DNA of 12,818 nt from VMDJ01 sp965659945 (lineage in GTDB: Bacteria > Pseudomonadota > Gammaproteobacteria > Chromatiales > Chromatiaceae), in contig CBFHYJ010000044.1 in the NCBI GenBank assembly GCA_965659945.1, positions 1-12,818 on the forward strand, in the 5' to 3' direction. The translations under genes were made by a program, and so were the position numbers. Below are positions 1 through 7,881 of this stretch, piece after piece (within the stretch, counting starts at the first letter, position 1; each line of letters starts with the position of its first letter). The notes under the pieces are model-generated. The model was not told where the DNA came from. It did no database searches and worked only from the letters and a program-made list of their open reading frames with translations.

Positions 1-1546
1 CCATTGAGATTACATAACGACCAATGACCATCGGGCTGACGCACTGTTGCATCTCGGCAACCACATCAAACACGCTGAGTACTTCACGCGACATCTCAGA
101 TAGTTTTTTACGATCGAAGCTGAGGTCGCCTTTCAGCGTGAGTTCGCCCATCAATTTTAGTTTGGCTTCTTCATTAAGCTCGGCGTAGTTATCTTCAATG
201 CCAGCATCCTTGAGCACTTCAGCAACGGTATCTGAATGGACATTCGATTCTTGGCGAATATCTAGGCGTGCCAGATAGAAACCAAAGGTTTTGGCTAAGC
301 GAATCAGGTCCAGTAGATTCTCATTAGCAAGGTCATGATCACCATGGCTAGCCAATGAATCGCGCATCAGATTGAGGTCGCGAATGAATTCATCTTCCGC
401 ACGATAGCCGGGAGCATTCATGTCGGGAGCACCGCCATCTAAGCGCGTTTCAGTGCGTGTAATGGCTTGAGTTAGGCGCAATGCTATGACATACAACTTG
501 CGACGGTAAGGTTCTTCAGGGAAACGTGCAGACCAGTCGCTATCAAATTGTGCGCGATATTCCTGATCACTTTCTAAGCTGCTCGCAAACGCAGGAGATG
601 GGCTGCAGAAATGCATTGATTGGGTGAGTTCGCCAATCAGCTCGTTCACTTTCTTTAAGTAAAAACGCAAAATGGTGGACTGCTGAATCAGTACGGCTTT
701 TAGCGTGGTGTCAGATGTCACATTTGGATTGCCATCACGGTCACCACCAATCCATGAGCCGAAGCGCAGTAGGGTGGGTAGGTCGATACGGGTGTAATCC
801 GGATGGTCGCCATATACACGGTCGATACCGTCCGCTAAGCGGCGATAAACAATCGGTACAGCTTCAAACAAACTTTCGTTGTAGTGATGCAGACCCATGC
901 GCACTTCATGAATGACATCCGGTTTGGCTGGACGCATCTCATCGGTTTTCCACAAGGCTTGCATGCGGTTTTTTAGCTCACGTTCACGACGTTGTTTGTG
1001 GTTAACCAACACCTCCGGCATATCGAGTTGCTCGTTGGCTTCAAAGATACGACGTAGTTGTAACAAGATAGCGCGACGCTTCGATTCGGTTGGGTGAGCG
1101 GTGAAGACCGGCATGTAACGAACATCATCGAGCAGGTCTTGCAGTTGATCAGGCGTGATACCAGCTGAGCGTAGGTCACGTAAGCAATGGTCAAACGAGC
1201 CTTGCCATAACGGCTGGCCAGACGCCGCAATCTGACGACGCTGGCGGTGTTGGAAGCTTTCCTCGGCGATATTCACCACTTGGAAGTAGGTACTGAACGC
1301 ACGAATGATTGGACGAAGCGCATCTGGTGATAACTTGTCGATCATTTTTTTAAGGCGATCGAGCTTGTTGTTATCGGGTTTGCTGCGTAACTGGATAAAG
1401 CCTTTACGCAATCGTTCGACGTTATGCAGGACGTCTTCGCCAGCTTGAGAGGCGATGATCTCGCCAAGCATGTGGCCAAGACGCTTAACGCGTGTGCGCA
1501 ACACTTTGTCGCGCTTATTGCACGCTTCCGTGAATGAATCTGACAT
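1..1546 (-). CDS. ppc: Phosphoenolpyruvate carboxylase, N-terminal 515 codons (runs off the left edge)
   Basis: This enzyme carboxylates phosphoenolpyruvate with bicarbonate to oxaloacetate and refills the TCA cycle in the cytosol. The translated minus strand shows the family's active-site segment VFTAHPTESKRR with the catalytic His at about residue 151, and the glycine-rich segment FGSWIGGDRDGNPNV at about 261-275. A further conserved run, GRYVISM, sits at the window edge. Full enzymes are about 880-930 residues, so roughly the C-terminal 40% lies outside the window; this is a window cut and not a truncation. The ATG at 1546 is supported by AAGGA (complement of 1554-1558), 7 bases upstream. 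It diverges from pgi across 82 bases. The identification is secure from the motifs. Confidence 0.97.
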   Translation of the reverse strand, partial: MSDSFTEACNKRDKVLRTRVKRLGHMLGEIIASQAGEDVLHNVERLRKGFIQLRSKPDNNKLDRLKKMIDKLSPDALRPIIRAFSTYFQVVNIAEESFQHRQRRQIAASGQPLWQGSFDHCLRDLRSAGITPDQLQDLLDDVRYMPVFTAHPTESKRRAILLQLRRIFEANEQLDMPEVLVNHKQRRERELKNRMQALWKTDEMRPAKPDVIHEVRMGLHHYNESLFEAVPIVYRRLADGIDRVYGDHPDYTRIDLPTLLRFGSWIGGDRDGNPNVTSDTTLKAVLIQQSTILRFYLKKVNELIGELTQSMHFCSPSPAFASSLESDQEYRAQFDSDWSARFPEEPYRRKLYVIALRLTQAITRTETRLDGGAPDMNAPGYRAEDEFIRDLNLMRDSLASHGDHDLANENLLDLIRLAKTFGFYLARLDIRQESNVHSDTVAEVLKDAGIEDNYAELNEEAKLKLMGELTLKGDLSFDRKKLSEMSREVLSVFDVVAEMQQCVSPMVIGRYVISM

Positions 1547-1560
1547 GAAGGGGTCCTTCA
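1546..1560 (-). promoter_or_regulatory. Small inverted repeat masking the ppc ribosome binding site
   Basis: Read on the minus strand the sequence is TGAAGG-ACC-CCTTCA, two perfect 6-base arms around a 3-base loop. The left arm contains most of the AAGGA Shine-Dalgarno of ppc, and the right arm ends on the A of its ATG. As RNA it could form a short hairpin hiding both signals. The repeat is seen directly; any effect on translation is inferred. Confidence 0.45.
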
Positions 1561-1628
1561 GGAAAAAATCGAGTAAATTCTGATTGTTAGTTATACTAGA
1601 GAGCTAACAGGGATGCGATAATAACTCG
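1547..1628. promoter_or_regulatory. Divergent ppc/pgi intergenic region with candidate -10 elements
   Basis: This 82-base gap must hold promoters for both genes. On the plus strand, TATACT at 1592-1597 is a good -10 candidate for pgi, with only a weak -35 (TCGAGT, 1569-1574) at 17 bases. On the minus strand the same AT-rich patch gives TAGTAT or TATAAC as -10 candidates for ppc, so the two promoters probably overlap. A short GTTAG/CTAAC inverted repeat (1586-1590 and 1604-1608) brackets the plus-strand -10. The assignments are by eye. Confidence 0.4.
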
Positions 1629-3293
1629 ATGGAATTGAAATCTCTCATGATTAATCAAACAGACGAATGGAAAGCGCTCGAGTCTCATTGGGAGGCGATG
1701 AGTGAGGTGCATTTACGTCATTTGTTTGAGAAAGATGCTAAGCGTCACGAACGCTTCAGCGTGGATGCCTGCGACTGGCATCTGGACTATTCTAAAAACC
1801 TCATTGATGAAGAGGCACTTAAGCGCCTGATTGCCTTAGCGAAAGCCGCTAACCTAACCAAATGGGCAGAGCGCCTGATTGGTGGTGATCGTGTGAATGC
1901 GACTGAGGGCCGCGCGGTTTTGCACATGGCATTGCGTAACCTGGGTTATCGCAATTATGCCTACGAAGGTAAAGACATTATGCCGGTGGTGCGCTCGGTG
2001 CTATCTCGTATGCGTACCTTCTCAGATGATGTGCGCAATGGCCGTTGGCTGAGTTACACCGGTCAGGTCTTCACTGATGTAGTCAATATTGGTATCGGTG
2101 GATCGAGCTTAGGTCCCAAGATGGTCTGCGAAGCACTTCGTCCTTATCAGCGCGACAACTTGCGTGTGCACTTTGTCTCAAATGTGGATAGCTCACATAT
2201 CGAACAAGTACTGAAGCCGCTTGATCCCAAAACAACCCTATTCATTATTTCTTCTAAAACCTTTGCGACCCAAGAAACGCTGGCGAATGCGACTGCTGCG
2301 CGTGAGTGGTGCGTCAAAGGTGTAGGTACAGCTAAAGCAGTTGAAAGTCATTTCGTGGCCGTCTCAACCAATACTCAAGCAGTCCGTGAGTTCGGTATCA
2401 ATCCGGCGAATATGTTTCAGTTCTGGGATTGGGTGGGTGGTCGTTATTCACTTTGGTCATCGATTGGTCTACCGATTGCGATCGCTGTTGGCATGGATAA
2501 CTTCGAGAGTATGTTGCTCGGTGGCCATGACATGGACGAGCATTTCGTAAAGACACCTTACAAAAACAATATGCCAGTGATCATGGCATTGCTCGGTATC
2601 TGGTATACCAACTTTGGTGATGCTGACTCATATGCCATCGTGCCTTACTACCAAGATCTGGCAAGCTTCCCAAATTTCTTGCAGCAGTTGGACATGGAAA
2701 GTAACGGTAAGCGCATTACCTTAGATGGTCATTTAGTCGATTATCAAACAGGCCCTGTGACATGGGGTAGTGTGGGTACCGATGCGCAACATTCGTTTTT
2801 CCAGTTAATTCATCAAGGTACGCGCTTGGTGCCAACCGATTTTGTTTTACCGCTGACCGGACATAACGCTAAGCCTGATCATCAAGATAAGTTAGTCGCG
2901 AACTGTTTGGCGCAAGCACAAGCATTGATGCGTGGTCGTACAGCAGCTGAAGTGCAAGCTGAGATGGAGCAAGCAGGCTTTGATCAGCAAAAGATTGACC
3001 AGTTGCTGCCACATCGCATGTTCCCGGGTAACCGTCCGAGCAATATGTTAGTAACCGATAAGCTAACGCCGCGTTCTTTGGGTGCCTTGATCGCTTTGTA
3101 TGAACACAAAGTGTTTGTGCAGGGCATTATTTGGGGCGTGGGTTCTTTCGACCAATGGGGTGTTGAGCTTGGCAAACACTTGGCAAACCAAATTCTGGAT
3201 GACTTTAATGAGGCCTCAGGTTCATGTGAGCTGGATAGCTCAACTGCAGATTTAATTCAGCGTTATAACGACGCGAAAAATCAATCGAATTGA
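1629..3293 (+). CDS. pgi: Glucose-6-phosphate isomerase
   Basis: This cytosolic enzyme interconverts glucose-6-phosphate and fructose-6-phosphate in glycolysis and gluconeogenesis. At 554 residues it matches the long bacterial/eukaryotic form (E. coli 549). Visible motifs in order are VVNIGIGGSSLGP (sugar-phosphate binding), GGRYSLWSSIG, MESNGK with catalytic Glu357, GTDAQHS with His388, and FDQWGVELGK with Lys516. These correspond to E. coli Glu355/His386/Lys514, so the enzyme should be active. The start is uncertain: ATG 1629 has AGGGA 15 bases upstream, which is long, while ATG 1647 (548 residues) would start at MINQTDEW, close to the E. coli N-terminus. The 3' end overlaps the convergent peptidase gene by 13 bases with no terminator between them. 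Confidence 0.97.
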   Translation: MELKSLMINQTDEWKALESHWEAMSEVHLRHLFEKDAKRHERFSVDACDWHLDYSKNLIDEEALKRLIALAKAANLTKWAERLIGGDRVNATEGRAVLHMALRNLGYRNYAYEGKDIMPVVRSVLSRMRTFSDDVRNGRWLSYTGQVFTDVVNIGIGGSSLGPKMVCEALRPYQRDNLRVHFVSNVDSSHIEQVLKPLDPKTTLFIISSKTFATQETLANATAAREWCVKGVGTAKAVESHFVAVSTNTQAVREFGINPANMFQFWDWVGGRYSLWSSIGLPIAIAVGMDNFESMLLGGHDMDEHFVKTPYKNNMPVIMALLGIWYTNFGDADSYAIVPYYQDLASFPNFLQQLDMESNGKRITLDGHLVDYQTGPVTWGSVGTDAQHSFFQLIHQGTRLVPTDFVLPLTGHNAKPDHQDKLVANCLAQAQALMRGRTAAEVQAEMEQAGFDQQKIDQLLPHRMFPGNRPSNMLVTDKLTPRSLGALIALYEHKVFVQGIIWGVGSFDQWGVELGKHLANQILDDFNEASGSCELDSSTADLIQRYNDAKNQSN

Positions 3294-5278
3294 AGCTTCA
3301 GTGGTGAGCGCTCTGCTTGCAGATGATCTCTTCGTAGACTGTTTAGCGACTCATCAAACACCACACGACCAAAACTGCCGTAATGTGGCAATTTATACCC
3401 TAAGCTTTTTATAGCCACAGCTGAGCTTGCGGCAATAAAGCCAATGCCTTGTCCCATCAGTGCGATAGTGTTCCGTTCAGGATAGGTTTGTTGATCAATG
3501 CGTAATGTTGTCTGGCTTAGCTGTTGATCTGAGCGTTGAAAATCATTGAGTCGATCTTGAAGGTATCGATTATTCCAACCGAGCAAGATCGCAGGCAGGT
3601 GCGGATCTAGCGGTTCGATATCGATCTGGGCCTGCAGCAGCGGGTAGCGTTGCTTCAACGTTTGCGCAAACCCAACCCAGGCTTTTTGTTCATCTGTGCT
3701 AGCAGCGGTGGGGATGATTAGCGTGCTCGCTTGGCTGAACAGTTGATTAAAGGCCGGTGGTTGTTCACGCGGGTCAAGGTAACGCAGCACATCGTATTGT
3801 GGATCGATGTGGAGTTGCTTAACCTGGCCCTTAATCTCAATCGCAAGTTGGTCTTCGTGCATCATGACGGCATCACGATGACGTTGGTCTTTGGCATCAA
3901 TCCATTCGTAAGGCAGATATAGGGGCTGAGCAGAACCACTTTGTTTCAAGGTAACGCTGAGTGACGAGTCTGTGTGATCTACTTTTTCCACACTGATTTT
4001 GCTGGAGCGATCTTGATTGATCCATTGCTCGGCATGCTGTTGCAGCTGAGGATGTTCAGACAGCAGAGTGTTTAACACTGTCGAGAAACCAACACGCTGA
4101 TATCGATGGGCTTCCCATAGGCGTTTTAAGCCGGCATTAAAAGCATCATCGCCCATTGCGGTATGCAACATATGGAACAGCATCAAGGATTTGTCGTAAC
4201 CCAAAGCTTGCGATCGATCATCGTGTCGACTTTTAAACGAGGTGAGTGGCTGATCATTTTTTTCGGCAGCAAAGTTGGTGTAACGCTGCAGTGATTTGAG
4301 GCGATGCCCAAGGTCGCTACCGGACTTTGCTTTCATGCGATGGTCGGCAAGATAAGCGGTAAGTCCCTCGCTCCAATTACCTAACGCGTGGTCAACCCAA
4401 ATGCCATTGCCTAACCAGTTGTGTGCAATCTCATGCGGCAGTGAGCTTTTCGGAATAAAGGGTAAACGCATCACGCGACTACCTAATAAGGTAAAAGAGG
4501 GCATGCCAAACCCAGTTTGCCAACGATTCTCAATAACCGCGAACTTGGCAAATGGATAAGGGCCGATCAGTTCACTGTATTCATCAATCGATTCAGCGCT
4601 CTGCGATAGGTAAATATCAGCAAGCTCAGGGTCAGGCGCTAATAGCCACACTTGAAGAGATAGCGTCTTATGCCGTTTTTCATACAGGGTGTAATCGCCA
4701 GCCAATAGGTACAGATCATCGTGTGGCACTTGAGATGACCAGGTGATCGAACGATCATCGATCTGGCGTGCACCGGCACTGATCACTTCCCAGTTGGCAT
4801 AGCGTTGGGTGTTAATGCTGAAGCGGCTGATTGGTAGATCGCTTGCCGGATACCAAGCTACACTGCCATCGAGATAAGCCCCCGAGTTATCTAAAAAGCC
4901 CAATGGCATATCGCTCGGTTTGCTCTTGAATAAGGTCAGCTTTCCTCGGTACTCCATCGCGAGTGATTCGACAGGTTTATCGGTGTTCAATCGATAGGTG
5001 GTTTTCCAAGGATGTGAATCATCGACTACTGTGGCATCCAGGTTATGTTGTAGACCTTTATTAAGACTGAAGGTCCATTCCAAGATGGGAGGTGCAAAAC
5101 GCAGGCTGTCTTTGACATGGATTTCCCCTGATGCTGGGGTGAGAATCACCTGCATGTCATGCTGCACACTCTGGGCTAGTGCCCAAGAGGGAAAAACGAT
5201 GAAACACCACAACACAGCATTTCGAATTTGGCGCCACGCATTGCTGGTGCTGATGGGGTTGTCTAGCAGTTTAAGCAT
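3281..5278 (-). CDS. Exported M1-type zinc metallopeptidase (aminopeptidase N-like)
   Basis: The product is a predicted periplasmic zinc peptidase of 665 residues. An N-terminal signal peptide of about 35 residues has a hydrophobic core (NAVLWCFIVFPSWALA) and an ALA|Q cleavage site. The zinc motif HEIAHNW is at residues 282-288, with the third-ligand Glu304 in GNWSEGLTAYL and the catalytic-type Tyr361 in GYDKSLMLF. The helper motif GAMEN of classical M1 enzymes is replaced by GFGMPSF (about 256-262). There are 17 rather than 18 residues between HEXXH and the Glu. The C-terminal 200 residues are unlike PepN, so the substrate cannot be named. I chose ATG 5278: the frame stays open to 5395, but the extra 39 residues are Cys-rich, lie in front of the signal peptide and are antisense to the neighbouring gene. 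AGGA lies 15 bases upstream, so the ribosome site is weak. The 5' end overlaps the ChaN-type gene head to head by 80 bases. Confidence 0.85.
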   Translation of the reverse strand: MLKLLDNPISTSNAWRQIRNAVLWCFIVFPSWALAQSVQHDMQVILTPASGEIHVKDSLRFAPPILEWTFSLNKGLQHNLDATVVDDSHPWKTTYRLNTDKPVESLAMEYRGKLTLFKSKPSDMPLGFLDNSGAYLDGSVAWYPASDLPISRFSINTQRYANWEVISAGARQIDDRSITWSSQVPHDDLYLLAGDYTLYEKRHKTLSLQVWLLAPDPELADIYLSQSAESIDEYSELIGPYPFAKFAVIENRWQTGFGMPSFTLLGSRVMRLPFIPKSSLPHEIAHNWLGNGIWVDHALGNWSEGLTAYLADHRMKAKSGSDLGHRLKSLQRYTNFAAEKNDQPLTSFKSRHDDRSQALGYDKSLMLFHMLHTAMGDDAFNAGLKRLWEAHRYQRVGFSTVLNTLLSEHPQLQQHAEQWINQDRSSKISVEKVDHTDSSLSVTLKQSGSAQPLYLPYEWIDAKDQRHRDAVMMHEDQLAIEIKGQVKQLHIDPQYDVLRYLDPREQPPAFNQLFSQASTLIIPTAASTDEQKAWVGFAQTLKQRYPLLQAQIDIEPLDPHLPAILLGWNNRYLQDRLNDFQRSDQQLSQTTLRIDQQTYPERNTIALMGQGIGFIAASSAVAIKSLGYKLPHYGSFGRVVFDESLNSLRRDHLQAERSPLKLQFD
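5186..5201 (+). promoter_or_regulatory. Ribosome binding site fixing the start of the ChaN-PDZ gene
   Basis: AGAGGGA at 5186-5192 is followed by ATG at 5199-5201 with near-ideal spacing, 7 bases after GAGGG. It selects this internal ATG over the in-frame start 201 bases upstream, and translation from it begins directly with a signal peptide. The site lies within the antisense strand of the M1 peptidase gene. Confidence 0.8.
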
Positions 5279-6359
5279 TGCGCAATCATCTCTTCCTGAA
5301 TGGCCGGTGTTCAAAACCCAGCAACAACAGCAGTTAAGCACGATTTTGCCGCAGTCGACACCGGCGCAGGTAGTGTATGTGGGTGAAACCCACAACCGTT
5401 ATGCTGATCATCTGTTGCAGGGTGCCGTACTGGCAAGCTTTGTTGACCAAGGCAAGCCTGTCGCATTAGGTGTCGAGTGGTTTCAGAGACCTTTCCAGTC
5501 AGTCGTCAATCGATATATTGCTGGCGAGATCTCAGAGGCAGAGCTACTCAGAGGGACTGAATATTTCAAGCGTTGGGGGTTTGATTATCGGCACTATCGC
5601 GCGCTGATGCGTTATGCCCGTGAGCATAAGGTTCCTGTGGTCGCGATGAATGCCGCGAAAGAAGTGACCGATGCTGTCATGATGCAGGGTATCGATAACG
5701 TACCTGCATCGATCAAATCTCAGCTACCCCAGTCTTATGATTTTGATATTGGCGATTACCGCAAGGCATTGGAAAAGATCTTTGGCCAACATGATCATGC
5801 TGAGGAATCAGATAGTGATGGTGTCGATCGTTTTATGCAGGTTCAGCTTACCTGGGATGAAACCATGGCTGAATCCGTCGCTCGTTACATGAAGCAAAAC
5901 CCAAGCTCTCATCTCGTTGTACTTGCTGGTCGTGGGCATGTACACAAGGCGGGTATTCCATCGCGAGTCACACGTCGAGTGGGTGGCCGTTCACTCATTA
6001 TTAATAGTTACCAAGCAGACTCGCCATTTAACGAAGCAGACTATTGGGTGCTGCAAGAAGATATCAAGTTACCTAAAAAAGGCTTGATGGCGGTCGGTCT
6101 TACCGATGCAAGGCATGGTGTTGAGGTGACCTCAATTGCCCCTTATTCCAAAGTAAATGAAGCAGGCATGAAGCTAGGTGATCGCATCGTTGCCATTGAC
6201 AGCACGACCATCAATGACTTTATCGATGTGAAGATGGCATTGATGGATGCCGCACCGGGTGGTCAGGTGCGAGCATTAGTGCTTCGCCAAGTAGGTGATC
6301 AAGAAGTTAGCTTACCTCTGCAGCTTTCTTTGGTTGATCCGCCGGCTGAGACGCATTAA
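5199..6359 (+). CDS. Exported ChaN family (haem-binding uptake/Tiki-like) protein with C-terminal PDZ domain
   Basis: The product is a 386-residue envelope protein. Residues 1-28 form a signal peptide (MKHHNTAFRIWRHALLVLMG, core through SLSIA, probable cleavage before Gln29). The ChaN/DUF399 fold follows: VVYVGETHNRYADH (Glu63, His65, His71) near its start, LGVEWFQR, and LAGRGHVHKAGIP (His247, His249) near its end. Glu/His sets like these are the conserved pocket of the ChaN/Tiki superfamily. Some ChaN proteins bind haem and Tiki proteins are metalloproteases, so the activity here is undecided. Residues about 293-380 form a PDZ domain (GVEVTSIAPYSKVNEAGMKLGDRI), the usual peptide-tail-binding module of envelope proteases. 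No lipobox Cys is seen. Its start overlaps the divergent M1 peptidase gene and its tail overlaps the FeS photolyase gene by 53 bases. The domain calls are firm and the function is not. Confidence 0.87.
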   Translation: MKHHNTAFRIWRHALLVLMGLSSSLSIAQSSLPEWPVFKTQQQQQLSTILPQSTPAQVVYVGETHNRYADHLLQGAVLASFVDQGKPVALGVEWFQRPFQSVVNRYIAGEISEAELLRGTEYFKRWGFDYRHYRALMRYAREHKVPVVAMNAAKEVTDAVMMQGIDNVPASIKSQLPQSYDFDIGDYRKALEKIFGQHDHAEESDSDGVDRFMQVQLTWDETMAESVARYMKQNPSSHLVVLAGRGHVHKAGIPSRVTRRVGGRSLIINSYQADSPFNEADYWVLQEDIKLPKKGLMAVGLTDARHGVEVTSIAPYSKVNEAGMKLGDRIVAIDSTTINDFIDVKMALMDAAPGGQVRALVLRQVGDQEVSLPLQLSLVDPPAETH

Positions 6360-7881
6360 ACCGTTGGCGTAAAGCCTCTGCTGCAACTTTAATTGCTGCA
6401 CGTTTTTCATCATCTAGCTTACCTAACATGCGCCATTGCATGCCTGCGCGTGGATGTTGTGAGAATCGCTCTTCGTGTCGATCGAGAAAGTCCCAATACA
6501 AAGTTGTGAAAGGACAGGCTTTTTCTCCGACGGCCTCACCAGGTTTGTAACAACAGGACTTGCAGTAGTTACTCATCTTATCGATGTAACGACCCGATGC
6601 GGCATACGGCTTAGAGGCTAAAAGCCCACCGTCAGCATATTGCGACATACCTATCGTGTTCGGTGATTCCACCCATTCAACGGCATCAACATAAATACCC
6701 AAATACCACTCGTGCAGGGCTTGTGGCTTAACACCATATAACAACCCAAACAGTCCGGTGACCATGAGTCGTTGAATGTGATGCGCATAACCGGTATCCA
6801 AGGTTTGCTTAATCGCATGATGTAAGCAATTCATCTCAGTATCTGCAGTCCAATAAAACGCTGGCAAAGGTTGCTCAGCAGCTAAGGCATTTTGATGAAT
6901 ATAGTCAGGCCCTTCGGTCATATAAATGCCGCGCACATATTCTCGCCATCCAACAATTTGACGCACAAACCCTTCAACAGCTGCAAGTGGTGCATGACCT
7001 TTCTCGTAAGCGGCAACAGAAGCTTTAATCACTTCACGAGGGTTGAGTAATTTTAGATTCAGACTTGATGAGATCAGACTGTGATAAAGAAAGGGCTCAT
7101 CGGTCCACATGGCATCTTGATATTGGCCAAAACTCCCCAAGTGATGGTTCACAAACTCATCCAGTCGTTGTAGCGCTTGCTCGCGTGTTACGGGCCATAA
7201 ACCTTGTTCAATCTTCCCGGGGTTCTTAGGGAAGGTTTCTCCAATCCAAGCCGCCATGTTGATGGTGATGTCATCTGGATCAAATCGGGTAGGCTGATCG
7301 ATCCAGCCGGGACCTTCTTTGCCAAAGCTGCCGCGATTCTCTTTATCGAAATTCCACTGTCCACTGATCGGGTTCTTACCTTCCATTAAGATGTCGTGGC
7401 GCTTACGCATCTCACGATAAAAGGTTTCCATGACTAAGCTTTTGCGAGAGCTTCGCCACTGCTTGAATTCTTCAACCGAACACATGAAATGCGTATCTTC
7501 AACAATAGTTAAAGGAGTGCGCGTTTGTTGGCACACCGATTCGATTGCCGACTTGACCTTGTGATCTCCCGGTTCAGTTACCCAGAGTTCAGCATCAGGG
7601 AATTCGGACATGTAATGCAGTAGAGCTATTTCGAAAGATTCGGCGTGTGGCTCATCTAAAGTGCAATAACTGACATCCCAGCCGCGCTGAATTAACCACA
7701 GGGCATGGTGACGCATCGCTGATAAAAATAAGGTGGTGCGCATCTTGTGCGAGGGTGGGTGAGTCGATTCTTGACGAACCTCAAGCATCAGAAAACGATC
7801 AGATGCTTTATCGATTTCTTTCAGTAGTACGCTGCCATGATCAAGTTGATCACCAAGTATTAATCCAATGCGACGTGTCAT
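6307..7881 (-). CDS. Iron-sulfur cryptochrome/photolyase of the FeS-BCP (PhrB, prokaryotic 6-4 photolyase) family
   Basis: The product is a flavoprotein of 524 residues, the usual size for this family. The N-terminus (MTRRIGLILGDQLDHGSVLL) is the Rossmann-like DPRP domain. The C-terminal half holds the FAD fold, and four cysteines are placed for a [4Fe-4S] cluster: Cys352 (EMNCLHH), Cys440 and Cys443 (NYCKSCC) and Cys456 (ACPFTTLYWDF). As I recall the Agrobacterium PhrB ligands (350, 438, 441, 454), the spacing is identical with an offset of two. Characterised members repair (6-4) photoproducts with light; that activity here is inferred from family. Its ATG overlaps the stop of the DUF2256 gene (ATGA, 4 bases) and GAGG (complement of 7892-7895) lies 10 bases upstream, so translation is probably coupled. 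Its 3' end overlaps the convergent ChaN-PDZ gene by 53 bases. Confidence 0.93.
   Translation of the reverse strand: MTRRIGLILGDQLDHGSVLLKEIDKASDRFLMLEVRQESTHPPSHKMRTTLFLSAMRHHALWLIQRGWDVSYCTLDEPHAESFEIALLHYMSEFPDAELWVTEPGDHKVKSAIESVCQQTRTPLTIVEDTHFMCSVEEFKQWRSSRKSLVMETFYREMRKRHDILMEGKNPISGQWNFDKENRGSFGKEGPGWIDQPTRFDPDDITINMAAWIGETFPKNPGKIEQGLWPVTREQALQRLDEFVNHHLGSFGQYQDAMWTDEPFLYHSLISSSLNLKLLNPREVIKASVAAYEKGHAPLAAVEGFVRQIVGWREYVRGIYMTEGPDYIHQNALAAEQPLPAFYWTADTEMNCLHHAIKQTLDTGYAHHIQRLMVTGLFGLLYGVKPQALHEWYLGIYVDAVEWVESPNTIGMSQYADGGLLASKPYAASGRYIDKMSNYCKSCCYKPGEAVGEKACPFTTLYWDFLDRHEERFSQHPRAGMQWRMLGKLDDEKRAAIKVAAEALRQRFNASQPADQPKKAAEVS

Noticed and set aside
715..1230. Three short open frames on both strands inside ppc
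   Set aside because: The ppc frame carries conserved motifs throughout this stretch; these are other-frame shadows.
4998..5198. 67-residue upstream extension of the ChaN-PDZ frame
   Set aside because: It lies antisense to M1 peptidase codons, and the ATG at 5199 has a strong ribosome site and begins a signal peptide directly.
5279..5395. Upstream extension of the M1 peptidase frame to 5395
   Set aside because: The added residues are Cys-rich, precede an obvious signal peptide, and lie wholly antisense to the ChaN-PDZ coding region.
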